Assembly (NCBI GenBank): GCA_964508655.1
Contig: CAZDUO010000003.1
Span: forward strand, 38,332-102,331
Reading direction: 5' to 3'
Length of the DNA stretch: 64,000 nt
Source of the DNA: VBAS01 sp964508655
GTDB lineage: Bacteria > Bacteroidota > Bacteroidia > Chitinophagales > Chitinophagaceae
Shown here one piece after another: positions 38,820-48,241 of the stretch (positions within the stretch are counted from its first letter, which is position 1; every line of letters begins with the position of its first letter). Position numbers and translations under genes: made by a program. The notes beneath the pieces were generated by a model. That model was not told where the DNA came from, did no database searches, and was given only the letters and a program-made list of their open reading frames with translations.

Positions 38820-40862
38820 ATGCTCGCAGGCCTTACCAACGTCACTTTCGAATTCGGTGCCCGGACACTTATCCGGAACGCCACCTGGCATATACAGCCG
38901 GGAGAAAGAATTGGCTTGATTGGTTATAATGGCACAGGCAAGTCAACGATTCTGAAATTACTTACCGGAGAATATACTCCCGCTTCAGGCATTGTAGAAA
39001 AAAGCAGGAATACAAGTATCGGCTACCTGCACCAGGACCTGCTGAGCTTTGATACCAACGACTCTATTCTGGATGTGGCACTTGGGGCATTTGAAAAAAT
39101 ACGGCAACTGGAAAAAGAGATTGAAGACCTGGGGCAGCAATTGGAGAATGACCATAGCGAGAAGCTGCTTCATGATTACACGGATAAACTACATGAGCTG
39201 GAAACGCTCGGCGGTTACAACATCCATCATAAAACAGAAGAAATCTTACAGGGGCTCGGTTTTGCCAATGCCGATTTGAAACGACCTTACAAAGAATTCA
39301 GCGGCGGATGGCGCATGCGGGTGCTGCTGGCCAAAATGATTTTGCAGCAACCCGATTTGCTTTTACTGGATGAGCCAACCAACCACCTCGACTTGCCTTC
39401 CATCGAATGGCTGGAAAGATACCTTCAAAACTATCCCGGCGCTGTTGTCATCGTCAGCCACGACAAATATTTCCTGAACCGGATGGTGAAAAAAATTGTG
39501 GAGCTGTACCAGCAGGAACTCCATTTCTACAGCGGCAATTATGATTTTTATGAAAAAGAAAAACAGCTCCGGCTCGATCTGCAGCAGAAAGCATACGAAA
39601 ACCAACAGGACTTTATCCGGCAGAATGAACGGCTGATTGAACGTTTTCGTGCAAAGGCCAGCAAAGCTACCATGGCGCAAAGCCTGATAAAAAAACTGGA
39701 AAAGCTGGAGCGGATTGAAGAAGCCACACTGGAAAGACCCAACATCAAACTTAATTTCAGGATTGATAAACGGCCGGGAAAAACCATTGCAAAAATCAAA
39801 CATGCGAACAAGTCCTTTGGGGATATAAAAATCATAAAAAATACTGAAGCGGAAATTCTCCGCGGCGATAAAATTGCACTCATCGGTGCCAATGGAAAAG
39901 GAAAATCTACCGTGCTCCGCATTCTTGCCGGTACCGAACCTTTTGAAGGAGAAAAAGTGGGCGGGCACAATGTGGAGCAGAGTTTCTATGCACAGCATCA
40001 ACTGGAAGCTTTGAATGTGGAGAATACCATTTTGCAGGAGATGATGCTTTGCGGCAGCCAGAAAACAGAACTGGAACTTCGTACCCTGCTTGGGTGTTTT
40101 TTGTTCAGCGGCGATGATGTGGATAAAAAAATCAGGGTGCTCAGCGGCGGCGAAAAAGCCAGAGTGGCGCTGGCAAAAACCATCATCAGCCGCGCCAATT
40201 TTTTATTACTGGATGAACCGACCAACCATCTCGACATTCATTCCGTGGAGCTGATGATAGAAGCGCTGAACCGGTACGAGGGTACTTACATTCTCGTCAG
40301 CCACGACCGGTATTTTATTTCTAAAACAGCCAATAAGATTTGGGAGATTGTTGACTACCAGATAAAGGAGTTTGCAGGAGGATATGAGGAGTATGTGGAA
40401 TGGAAAGCAAGAATGATGAGCAGCCGGGAGCCTGGAGTCACAAGCTTGCCCACCGAAGCTTCCGCCATCGTTAAATCGCCGGCGGATAAATCAGCGAAGG
40501 AGAGTCAGAAGTCAATAGTAAAAAAGGAGACTGCACAAGAAAAAAAGAATGAAATAAAAATCACAAATCAGACTTCAGACCTCAGACTTCAGACCTCAAC
40601 GCCCATCAACAGGCAGCAAAAGAAGGAACTTCAGAAGCAGCAAAAACTTTTTCAGCAGCTGGAAGAAAAGATTTCTTTGCTTGAAAAACAAAAGCAGGAC
40701 CTTGAAGCGACGCTGGCCGACCCGGCAACCTATTCCGACAAGCAAAAATTCCTGCAAACTGAATTAGCTTACAACGATATTACTGCCCAACTGGACGGGC
40801 TGAATATTCAATACGAACAGGTTTTTGAACAAATAATAAACCTGGAAGCAAAGCAGGGCTGA
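38820..40862 (+). CDS. ABC-F family ATPase
   Basis: 680 aa, two ABC domains on one chain and no membrane segment, the ABC-F pattern of ribosome-associated ATPases. Walker A motifs are IGYNGTGKST (about 34-43) and IGANGKGKST (about 358-367). Signatures are FSGGWRMRVLLAK and LSGGEKARVALAK, and both Walker B motifs are LLLDEPTNHLD. A basic linker (about 245-310) and a C-terminal coiled coil (about 600-675, KKELQKQQKLFQQLEEKIS) complete it. Residues about 584-593 (TSDLRLQTST) come from a translated heptad repeat at the linker before the coiled coil. Confidence 0.94.
   Translation: MLAGLTNVTFEFGARTLIRNATWHIQPGERIGLIGYNGTGKSTILKLLTGEYTPASGIVEKSRNTSIGYLHQDLLSFDTNDSILDVALGAFEKIRQLEKEIEDLGQQLENDHSEKLLHDYTDKLHELETLGGYNIHHKTEEILQGLGFANADLKRPYKEFSGGWRMRVLLAKMILQQPDLLLLDEPTNHLDLPSIEWLERYLQNYPGAVVIVSHDKYFLNRMVKKIVELYQQELHFYSGNYDFYEKEKQLRLDLQQKAYENQQDFIRQNERLIERFRAKASKATMAQSLIKKLEKLERIEEATLERPNIKLNFRIDKRPGKTIAKIKHANKSFGDIKIIKNTEAEILRGDKIALIGANGKGKSTVLRILAGTEPFEGEKVGGHNVEQSFYAQHQLEALNVENTILQEMMLCGSQKTELELRTLLGCFLFSGDDVDKKIRVLSGGEKARVALAKTIISRANFLLLDEPTNHLDIHSVELMIEALNRYEGTYILVSHDRYFISKTANKIWEIVDYQIKEFAGGYEEYVEWKARMMSSREPGVTSLPTEASAIVKSPADKSAKESQKSIVKKETAQEKKNEIKITNQTSDLRLQTSTPINRQQKKELQKQQKLFQQLEEKISLLEKQKQDLEATLADPATYSDKQKFLQTELAYNDITAQLDGLNIQYEQVFEQIINLEAKQG
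40569..40596. repeat. Heptad array CAGACTT/CAGACCT x4 inside the ABC-F gene
   Basis: Four exact tandem 7-mers (CAGACTT, CAGACCT, CAGACTT, CAGACCT) in coding sequence, in the low-complexity linker before the C-terminal coiled coil. Confidence 0.85.
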
Positions 40863-40896
40863 ACTTTGTAACTTACTTATTCAAAATACGCTTTGT

Positions 40897-42639
40897 ATGA
40901 AGTACCGTATTGTTTTTTCTGCAGCATTCTTATGCACCGGGGTATTACTTGCATTTCGTTTTACTGAAAAAATAAAACCGGTTGCGGCATTTGATATAAC
41001 TGAGTACAAAAAGAAAAACATCGTCCGCTGCAGCCCCGACTGGAATGAGCTGAAGGATTGGCTGGAGGAAACCGACATCCCTCCTATGCCCGGCGCAGGC
41101 ACACATAAATGGGAAATTTCAACAAATAATGACAGCGCCCGGTTTTATTTCAACCAGGGCATCAACATGTATTACAGCTTTCACATCATCGAAGCCATGG
41201 CTTCATTCATAAAAGCAGCAAAGTTTGACCCGGGCTGTGCCATGCTGTACTGGGCGCAGGCATTAGGCTATGGTCCCAATATCAACGATTACGGGTACCG
41301 TGCATCACCCGAAGCCCTGGCGGCAGTGAATAAGGCAAAAGAATTTGCATCAAATGCATCCTCATTGGAGAAAGAACTGATTGATGCCATGTCGGTGCGG
41401 TACACCGCTGACTCTGCCGATGCCACCAGGGCATCATTAAATCAGTTGTACACCGACAGGATGAAAAGGGTTTATGAAAAATTTCCTTCGCATCCCGATG
41501 CACAGGCACTCTATGCCGATGCCATGATGCTGGAGCATCCCTGGGATTTATGGTATGTAAACGGTACTGCCAAACCATGGACACCGCTTATTCGTGAAGT
41601 GCTGGAAAAACTGCTGACCAGATATCCCGATCATCCCGGAGGCAACCACTACTATATTCATGTAATGGAGCCGTCGCCTTATGCAGCCAAAGCGCTGCCG
41701 AGTGCAGAGCGTCTTGGCAAAACCAACCCCGGTCTTTCGCATGTGGTACACATGCCCTCGCATATTTACCTGCGCACAGGTTTGTATCAAAAGGGCGTTG
41801 ATGTAAACAGGAATGCAGTCAGCAGTTATCAGAAATCCATTCTGCTCTATGCTCCGGTTGCCGGCGCCGATTTTCTTTACCTGATTCACAACCTGCACAT
41901 GAAAACCAACAATGCCATGATGCTGGGCAATTACAAAATTGCCGCGGCTGCGGCTATGGAAACCAGGAACAGTGTACCCGGTGATTATCTCTCTATTCCG
42001 CCGCCGATGGGAAATTATCTGCAATACATTCACATGACGCCGCTGTTCGTTTACCTGCGTTTTGGCAGGTGGGATGAAGTATTGAAGATGGAACAGCCCG
42101 CTTCGGCGCTGCGGTATGCAAATATTCTTTATCATTTCGGAAGGTCTTATGCTTTTTCAGTAAACCAAAACCGGGAACAGGCCGGCCGGGAACTTGATTT
42201 GATGCGTGAACTGATGAAGGATAGCTCGCTGCAGATTCCTTTTACACCTTTTTCCGCCGCTATGGAGGGAGCCAAAGTGGCTGAGCATTTATTACTTGGC
42301 GCTATTCATCAACATAAAAAACTTTACGATGGTGCCATCCGGCATTACCTGCTGGCCGATTCCATCGAATCAAACATGGTATATAACGAGCCCCGCGACT
42401 GGTTGCTCAATCCAAAACATTACCTTGGTAATGCTTACCTGCTCAAAGGCGAGTCGGCCAATGCCGAAAAAGTTTTCAAAAAAGATTTACAGTATAACAA
42501 TGAAAACGGCTGGGCGCTGTATGGCCTGTATAAGGCGCTGGTGCAGCAAAAGATGACTGCCGAAGCGGCAAAGGTGATGACAAGATTCGTTAAAGCATTC
42601 AGTAAAACCGATGTTAAAATTACGTCTGCGGTGTATTGA
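40897..42639 (+). CDS. Exported tetratricopeptide-like protein
   Basis: 580 aa with an N-terminal signal or anchor (YRIVFSAAFLCTGVLLAFRF). The body is helical with TPR-like pairs, for example FYFNQGINMYYSFHIIEAMASFIKA with FDPGCAMLYWAQALG, and near the C-terminus NAYLLKGESANAEKVF. It carries GGNHYYIHVMEPS and HVVHMPSHIYLRTG, a conserved His-rich stretch of a periplasmic TPR family found in several phyla with no established enzymatic role. The His pairs suggest metal binding (inference). It is downstream of ABC-F, separated by 34 bases. Confidence 0.8.
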   Translation: MKYRIVFSAAFLCTGVLLAFRFTEKIKPVAAFDITEYKKKNIVRCSPDWNELKDWLEETDIPPMPGAGTHKWEISTNNDSARFYFNQGINMYYSFHIIEAMASFIKAAKFDPGCAMLYWAQALGYGPNINDYGYRASPEALAAVNKAKEFASNASSLEKELIDAMSVRYTADSADATRASLNQLYTDRMKRVYEKFPSHPDAQALYADAMMLEHPWDLWYVNGTAKPWTPLIREVLEKLLTRYPDHPGGNHYYIHVMEPSPYAAKALPSAERLGKTNPGLSHVVHMPSHIYLRTGLYQKGVDVNRNAVSSYQKSILLYAPVAGADFLYLIHNLHMKTNNAMMLGNYKIAAAAAMETRNSVPGDYLSIPPPMGNYLQYIHMTPLFVYLRFGRWDEVLKMEQPASALRYANILYHFGRSYAFSVNQNREQAGRELDLMRELMKDSSLQIPFTPFSAAMEGAKVAEHLLLGAIHQHKKLYDGAIRHYLLADSIESNMVYNEPRDWLLNPKHYLGNAYLLKGESANAEKVFKKDLQYNNENGWALYGLYKALVQQKMTAEAAKVMTRFVKAFSKTDVKITSAVY

Positions 42640-42669
42640 ATGCTGAAGAATTTCTGAGTAGCTTTGAAT

Positions 42670-42963
42670 ATGCAAAAGCCGCAAGTTTCTAAAACAGCTT
42701 TCTGGGATGTTCGCTTTTCCGAGATAGATTATGAAAAATATGCCCTTCATGTAATGCAAAAGGTGTTTAATTATGGCACATGGAACGACCAGATTGCGAT
42801 TATGAAATTTTATGGCCTGGACAGAATCAGAAAAGAGATAGTCAATTCCGTTTATCTTCGTCCCCCTGTTATTTGTTTCCTCTGCACTATCCTGCATCTT
42901 CAAAAAACTGACTTTAGATGTTACAACAAAATGCAGTCCCACCCGCTGCCCTGGAAATATTGA
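42670..42963 (+). CDS. DUF6922-like protein, putative antitoxin of an AbiE-like pair
   Basis: 97 aa from ATG 42670. The sequence TAFWDVRFSEIDYEKYALHVMQKVFNYG and IMKFYGLDRIRKEI resembles the small DUF6922 proteins that lie directly before AbiEii-type nucleotidyltransferases. It overlaps the next gene by 46 bases, as expected for a toxin-antitoxin pair. Assignment rests on this pattern and context. Confidence 0.72.
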   Translation: MQKPQVSKTAFWDVRFSEIDYEKYALHVMQKVFNYGTWNDQIAIMKFYGLDRIRKEIVNSVYLRPPVICFLCTILHLQKTDFRCYNKMQSHPLPWKY

Positions 42964-43544
42964 AAAAAATCTCGGCATTAGGTCAATTGAATTCCTTTGC
43001 CATCGGAGGCGGAACCAGCATTGCTTTACGTTTGGGCCACCGCGTTTCTGTTGACCTGGATTTTTTTACAAATACCGAATATGAAACCCAGTTATTATTT
43101 CAATTTATCACAAAGCAATTTCCAGCTTCGGAAAAGCTGTTTGAAAAGAACCAGACAATGATTTTTATCATTAATGATATAAGGACAGATTTTGTGCTAT
43201 ATCCTTTCCCATGGACAAATCAATTTGAATTAATAGACGGCATCAGGTTTCTTAGTTTTGAAGACATTATTCCTATGAAGCTGCAGGCGGTCAGTAACAG
43301 GAATGCAAAAAAGGACTATTGGGATATTGCCGTTCTTCTTGAAAAATATTCTCTCGATGAAATGCTGCACATATTTAAAAAGAAATTTACGCAGGTTGAT
43401 ATTGGCTTCATTATTCATAGCCTTACCGATTTTGAAAATGCAGACACCGAGCTTGACCCGGATGTTCTTGATAATAAAACCTGGAATGATATAAAAAACC
43501 AACTCATCTCTGCAGTAAATAAATATACGCTGGGGTTACTGTGA
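42918..43544 (+). CDS. AbiEii/AbiGii-type nucleotidyltransferase, putative toxin
   Basis: 208 aa. The nucleotidyltransferase signature is FAIGGGTSIALRLGHRVSVDLDFF (about 23-46 as a continuous motif of Gly-Gly, Ser and the DLDF acidic pair). LSFEDIIPMKLQAVSNRNAKKDYWDI follows, the second conserved block of the AbiEii family. These proteins modify tRNA or other RNAs and form type IV toxin-antitoxin and abortive-infection systems with a partner upstream. Length is shorter than classical AbiEii (about 300 aa) but typical for the DUF6922-paired group. Confidence 0.85.
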   Translation: MLQQNAVPPAALEILKKISALGQLNSFAIGGGTSIALRLGHRVSVDLDFFTNTEYETQLLFQFITKQFPASEKLFEKNQTMIFIINDIRTDFVLYPFPWTNQFELIDGIRFLSFEDIIPMKLQAVSNRNAKKDYWDIAVLLEKYSLDEMLHIFKKKFTQVDIGFIIHSLTDFENADTELDPDVLDNKTWNDIKNQLISAVNKYTLGLL

Positions 43545-43548
43545 ATTT

Positions 43549-44637
43549 TCAAAACTCCTTTTCAGGCCTGCCCGAATGCCGGACGGGAGTTGAGGAAATC
43601 CCCTTCACAAAATCACTCACAAGGTAACTCACCAGCTTGCCGCTGGTGGCATCGGTTCTTCCATCTGATAGCCTGGTGGCGCCTTCGCATATGTGCAGAT
43701 AGGCCGGCTTGCAGTGAGCCGAGGTAAAATTGATATACTGTCGTGCATGATTGGGGAAAATTCCTACCGGCGTCATGGCGCTGCTCAGCGTGTGTTCAAT
43801 GCAGTCAATGTCCACATCAATGCCGCAAAGGGTATCTTCTGTAAAATCTGCTGCATGCACCACCGCCTGCATAAAAGTTCTTTTCTCATGCACAAAAATG
43901 TCTTCAAACGTGATGCAGTCAATAAAGGGGTTGTTCACCATATCCATCCACACATTTTGCGGCAAATAATTTTCATGCAGCCCAATAATGCAGTACTTCT
44001 GCAGGTAACCGTCTTCCTCCGCATAGCGGAAAGCATTGCCGCTGTGCCGGCCTTCCATCGGGCGATAGTCAGCATGTGCATCCAGGTTGATGCAGTTGAT
44101 TTGCGCCATCGGAATCACCCCGGCCCTATGCCAGCCTTTGGCGGCGCCTTTTATCAGGGGGTATGAATTATTGTGTCCCCCGCCAATGGCTATGGGGGTC
44201 TTCTTTGCTTCCGTTACCAGTTTTACCAACTGCTCCACTTCCTCATCAATGGTATTCACAGCATGGCGGTATGCTTCTATCTTTTCATCAGGATTTTTTG
44301 CCGTAGTATCTATCAGGTACTGGATATCGCCAAAATCAAAATGCCCTAACAGCAGCACCTCTCCGCCGTCAAAAAAATCATTGCTCTGTATATTCAGAAA
44401 AGATTGCAGAAAAGGTATCCATATCGTATCCGTGCCGCCCACTCCATAATTTCCTTTTGCGCCCAGATCTTCCGGTATGCCGAATAACACATACTTAGCA
44501 GTTGTAGCGGCTAATGACTTTGCAATATCACCGGCATCCTGCACCACATTTATTCTTTCACCCAGTTTGGTTTCAAACCGGCGGATTTTGGTAAGTGAGA
44601 GAATATCCTGTTTGTTATAAATTTTTAAATGTTGCAT
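43549..44637 (-). CDS. hutG: Formimidoylglutamase (arginase family)
   Basis: 362 aa. Ureohydrolase fold with the metal-binding motifs GGGHNNSYPLIKG (about 152-164), NLDAHADYRPMEGRHSGN (about 187-204) and CGIDVDIDCIE (about 272-282). The family splits N-formimidoyl-L-glutamate to glutamate and formamide in histidine catabolism. Pairing with ftcD upstream supports this substrate over arginine or agmatine. Other hut genes (hutH, hutU, hutI) are not in the window. Shares an intercistronic palindrome with ftcD. Confidence 0.85.
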   Translation of the reverse strand: MQHLKIYNKQDILSLTKIRRFETKLGERINVVQDAGDIAKSLAATTAKYVLFGIPEDLGAKGNYGVGGTDTIWIPFLQSFLNIQSNDFFDGGEVLLLGHFDFGDIQYLIDTTAKNPDEKIEAYRHAVNTIDEEVEQLVKLVTEAKKTPIAIGGGHNNSYPLIKGAAKGWHRAGVIPMAQINCINLDAHADYRPMEGRHSGNAFRYAEEDGYLQKYCIIGLHENYLPQNVWMDMVNNPFIDCITFEDIFVHEKRTFMQAVVHAADFTEDTLCGIDVDIDCIEHTLSSAMTPVGIFPNHARQYINFTSAHCKPAYLHICEGATRLSDGRTDATSGKLVSYLVSDFVKGISSTPVRHSGRPEKEF

Positions 44638-44650
44638 GCTGTTTGTTTTT

Positions 44651-44726
44651 ACCGCAGAGAACGGGAGGACGCTAAGTTTGCGCAGAGACTCTCTGCGAAA
44701 TCTCTTTTTCTCCCGTTCCCTGCGGT
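44651..44726. repeat. 76-bp palindrome between ftcD and hutG
   Basis: ACCGCAGAGAACGGGAG (44651-44667) pairs with 44710-44726 at 16 of 17 positions. A nested hairpin CGCAGAG/CTCTGCG lies at 44681-44697. Same placement (intercistronic, between two minus-strand genes) and similar construction to 19915-19997, but a different core. Confidence 0.85.
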
Positions 44727-44729
44727 GAA

Positions 44730-46409
44730 CTATATACCAATTTTACTATTAACGTTTTTAAGAATCCCGGCTTCCATTTCCATCGCCTTTCTCTCAATCT
44801 CCCTCCCGCTCTTCAACACTTCTTCTACAAACACTGCATCATCACATCCCGATGCATTAATCCGCACATTCATAAAGGCCCCCATTACGGCGCTGCGGGC
44901 ACAGAGTGCCGCTACTCCCGCATCCGAAACGCTATTCGGATTTCCGATTTCCGCCATCGCTTTTATCACTTCCATGCTGTCGTACGCCACCTGCATTACA
45001 CGGAAAGGCACTTCAATTGCAAAACGTGTAGCCTCGCTGATGGCTTTGCTGCGTGCCGCTTTTTCTTCATCCGTTCCCTTCGGCAAACTCCTTGCAGTCA
45101 TCACCCGGTTAAATGCTTTTGTATCTGCATCCACTAATTGCAGTAACTCATCTTTATATTGCTGCCCCTTCTCCGCAAAATCACTAAACGCTTCCCATCT
45201 TTCATCCCAGCCATTTTTATGCGAAGAAATATTTGCCACCATCGTGCCCAGCGATATACCCAATACACCCACATAAGCAGCAATGGACCCACCCCCCGGC
45301 GCCGGACTTTCACTTGCTGTTTCATCAGCAAAATCGTTCAGCGGCATGCTTATAAGCCGGCTGTCGTTTTTTTCTTTTAACATATACTCAATAATTTTTT
45401 CTTCAGGTTTAAAAGGATAAAGCTCATCCAGGCCCATTGACTTCACTGCTATCCGCAAAAGTTCTTTTTCCGACACTCCCGCCGTACGTTTCTGCTTTTT
45501 CAGAAAATACTTCCCCGCATCCAGCATTGCATTCAATGGAATCAGTCCAACGAGTTCACTGCCTGTTACCCTAATCCCTCTGCCCTCAGCCTTTTTACAC
45601 ACTTCATCAAAGGCCACATGCACCGGCGTCACGTTTATATTAGTAAGATTAATGCTTATCTGGCAAAATCCATATTCTTCAATATACCAGCCAATCGCTT
45701 TCACACATTTCAAACTGCCGGGCTGCACCTGCTCCACCTCTTTCTCTATACCTTTCTCATCCTTAACCTTAACCTTAATCTTTCTTCCCCCCTCCCGCAC
45801 ATCAAATGCAATTGCATTGGCACGACGGGTAGAAGTGGTATTGAGATTCACATTATATGCCACCAGGAAATCCCTTGCGCCAATTACCGTAGCGCCACGC
45901 TTTGCATCCATTTCCGCCGGCCCAAAATCAGGTTTCCATTCCGGCTGTTTTATTTTTTCAAAAAAACCTTCATACTCACCGGCACGAATCACACTCAGGT
46001 TGCTGCGGCTCTTATCCGGTTGCGCCGCTTCATATAAATACACAGGAATCTTCAATTCCTCTCCCACTCTCTTTGCCAGTTGTTGTGCATACCTGGCCGT
46101 TTCTTCCATCGTAATACCGCTCACCGGAATCAGCGGGCACACATCGGTGGCTCCCATGCGGGGGTGCTCGCCTTTATGCCTGCCCATATCAATCAGCTCT
46201 CCGGCTTTTTTGATGGCCCTGAATGCTGCCTCTACCACCGCCTGCGGACTGCCCACAAATGTTACCACGGTACGGTTCGTCGCTTTTCCAGGATCAACAT
46301 TTAATAACCGGACACCTTCCACAGTTTCAATCTGGCCGGTTATCTGTTTGATAATATTCAAATCATTTCCTTCGCTGAAGTTGGGAACACATTCGATGAG
46401 CTGCTGCAT
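44730..46409 (-). CDS. ftcD: Glutamate formimidoyltransferase / formimidoyl-THF cyclodeaminase
   Basis: 559 aa bifunctional protein of histidine degradation: moves the formimidoyl group from formimidoylglutamate to tetrahydrofolate, then cyclises with loss of ammonia. The transferase part (about 1-330) starts IECVPNFSEGNDLNIIKQIT and has GRHKGEHPRMGATDVCPLIP and GARDFLVAYNVNLNTT. The cyclodeaminase part (about 350-559) has SPAPGGGSIAAYVGVLGISL. Having both ftcD and hutG gives two routes from the same intermediate, which is unusual for one operon. Confidence 0.93.
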   Translation of the reverse strand: MQQLIECVPNFSEGNDLNIIKQITGQIETVEGVRLLNVDPGKATNRTVVTFVGSPQAVVEAAFRAIKKAGELIDMGRHKGEHPRMGATDVCPLIPVSGITMEETARYAQQLAKRVGEELKIPVYLYEAAQPDKSRSNLSVIRAGEYEGFFEKIKQPEWKPDFGPAEMDAKRGATVIGARDFLVAYNVNLNTTSTRRANAIAFDVREGGRKIKVKVKDEKGIEKEVEQVQPGSLKCVKAIGWYIEEYGFCQISINLTNINVTPVHVAFDEVCKKAEGRGIRVTGSELVGLIPLNAMLDAGKYFLKKQKRTAGVSEKELLRIAVKSMGLDELYPFKPEEKIIEYMLKEKNDSRLISMPLNDFADETASESPAPGGGSIAAYVGVLGISLGTMVANISSHKNGWDERWEAFSDFAEKGQQYKDELLQLVDADTKAFNRVMTARSLPKGTDEEKAARSKAISEATRFAIEVPFRVMQVAYDSMEVIKAMAEIGNPNSVSDAGVAALCARSAVMGAFMNVRINASGCDDAVFVEEVLKSGREIERKAMEMEAGILKNVNSKIGI

Positions 46410-46682
46410 GCCACTCTGGTTTATTGCGCTAAGATATTGTTTGTGCAGATATGAATTGTGAAAGAGATTATTTGGTAGCCGGCTGCATTACTACTATCAG
46501 CACCTGTTGTGTCACTCACTTGTACATCCGGTAATCCTATTCAGCAATCACTGAACTTGTCCCCTTGCCCTGGTACTTGTCGTAATCACCACACAACATC
46601 ATCAAACAAAATAAATTGAGGCGTGAAGAACCGCAACACGGCATCAGTTAGTTTCAATCCCTATCTTTACCAAAACATCCCC

Positions 46683-47036
46683 ATGCAATTCCTCTCCCTT
46701 CAGCCATTTGTACCATCAGGAAGCGACTTTGAAAAGGCCAAACAGTTTTTTCAGCAATTGGGTTTTAATATCAGCTGGGATGCCGGCGATTATACCGGCT
46801 TCGAAAAAGATAGTTGCCGTTTCATTCTGCAAAATTTCAACAATAAGGACTTTGCTGAAAATTTTATGCTCACTGTTTCTGTATCCAACGTTACAGAATT
46901 CCGTCAGCAAGTCCTCGATAAACAGTTACCCCAGGCTTTCGGCATCCGCATCGGTGAAATCACACAACAACCCTACGGTAAAGAAGTAAACATTATTGAC
47001 ATCGCAGGTGTCTGCTGGCACTTTGTAGAGGGATGA
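46683..47036 (+). CDS. VOC/glyoxalase-superfamily protein
   Basis: 117 aa from ATG 46683, which starts the first beta strand (QFLSLQPFVPSGSDFEKAKQ); the frame extends upstream to 46623 without homologous character. The beta-alpha-beta-beta-beta pattern (FFQQLGFNISWDAGDYTGF, RFILQNF, FMLTVSVSNVTEFRQQVLD, VNIIDIAGVCWHFVE) is that of a single VOC module. Metal-binding residues are not fully conserved, so the activity is unknown. Monocistronic. Confidence 0.78.
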   Translation: MQFLSLQPFVPSGSDFEKAKQFFQQLGFNISWDAGDYTGFEKDSCRFILQNFNNKDFAENFMLTVSVSNVTEFRQQVLDKQLPQAFGIRIGEITQQPYGKEVNIIDIAGVCWHFVEG

Positions 47037-47109
47037 TGCGGTCCCGGGAGACTTTTTTTCAGAGGTTAATTCATAATTTAGTTTACCAAATTCACCCTTC
47101 CGGCAGGTT

Positions 47110-48138
47110 ATGAAAAAACATTCCCTTGCCATATTGATTTACGGGGAGCCCGGCTCAACACGCAATGCATTTACGGAAGAAAAATATAAAATGCTCGCCG
47201 CCCATCTCGTTGAGCAAGGTTTTGCTGTTGATTCTGTTCTTTACCACGATTCCGTTGCAGGCAGACTGGAAACCGGCCTGGCGAAATACAACGCCATTCT
47301 TGTTTGGGTAAACCCGGTGGAACAGGGGCATGACCGGAAACTGCTTGACGCCATGCTGACCAAACTCTCAGCACAAGGCTGCTTTGTATCGGCTCATCCT
47401 GATGTCATTTTAAAAATGGGAACCAAAAAAATATTGTATGATGTAAGAAAAACCGAGTTTGGCGGGGATGTAAAGCTTTATGCGTCTTTTGAAGATTTTA
47501 AAGAATGCTTTCTGCAGGCCGGCGAAGCCACAGGCATTCGCATTCTGAAACAGTACCGCGGCAACGGCGGCAACGGTGTGTTTAAAATTGATACCGCTGA
47601 TTTCAATAAAAACAGGATAGCGGTAACCCATGCTACCGCCGGTGATAAAGAAGAACTGATGAGCACCGTAGAATTTTTTAAGGCGTTTGAAATTTATTTT
47701 CAAAACAACGGCATGCTGATTGACCAGGCATGGAATGTCAGCATCATCAACGGCATGGTTCGCTGTTACCTGTGCGGTGCAAAAGTGGCCGGCTTCGGCT
47801 ACCAGGAAATAAATGCCCTTTATCCCAAAATAAACGGCGTTTATAAAAAACCCGGCCGGCGATTCTATTACAGCGAAGAGTGCGGTCTTTTCCGCGACCT
47901 GCGGGAAATAATGGAAAACCGCTGGGTGCCCCAGTTGCAGCAAATCACCGGCATTGAAACCGGTATGCTTCCCGTCATTTGGGATGCCGATTTTTTTATC
48001 AACAAAGTAAATACAGACAATGCAGCCGAAAAATATTCGCTGTGCGAAATAAATGCAAGCAGCGTATCGCCTTTTCCCGAAAGTGCCATTCCTTACATAG
48101 CGGCCGAAGTAGAGCATCGGTTAACGCTTCATTCCTGA
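47110..48138 (+). CDS. Cj0069-family protein (ATP-grasp-like)
   Basis: 342 aa, soluble. The conserved N-terminal AILIYGEPGSTRNAFTEEKYKML and NAILVWVNPVEQGHDRKLLDAML match the Cj0069 family, an uncharacterised ATP-grasp-like group. KQYRGNGGNGVFKI is the glycine-rich loop expected to cover nucleotide, and LCEINASSVSPFPESAIPYIA near the C-terminus provides the acidic metal ligand. Likely a ligase; the substrate is unknown. Confidence 0.8.
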   Translation: MKKHSLAILIYGEPGSTRNAFTEEKYKMLAAHLVEQGFAVDSVLYHDSVAGRLETGLAKYNAILVWVNPVEQGHDRKLLDAMLTKLSAQGCFVSAHPDVILKMGTKKILYDVRKTEFGGDVKLYASFEDFKECFLQAGEATGIRILKQYRGNGGNGVFKIDTADFNKNRIAVTHATAGDKEELMSTVEFFKAFEIYFQNNGMLIDQAWNVSIINGMVRCYLCGAKVAGFGYQEINALYPKINGVYKKPGRRFYYSEECGLFRDLREIMENRWVPQLQQITGIETGMLPVIWDADFFINKVNTDNAAEKYSLCEINASSVSPFPESAIPYIAAEVEHRLTLHS

Positions 48139-48241
48139 TTCAATCCCCGGTTTCGTCCTCCCAATCTTCCTTTTTGTATAACGTTTTTCTCCGCCGCGGT
48201 GAAGCCACATAGGTTTACGCCCTAAAACCAAAATATTTTTT

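Noticed and set aside
38820..40862. ABC-F as an antibiotic-resistance determinant
   Set aside because: Architecture fits housekeeping ABC-F proteins; no sequence feature or neighbour points to resistance.
45652..46461. 269-codon open frame on the plus strand over ftcD
   Set aside because: Antisense shadow; the minus-strand ftcD has clear domain motifs over the same span.
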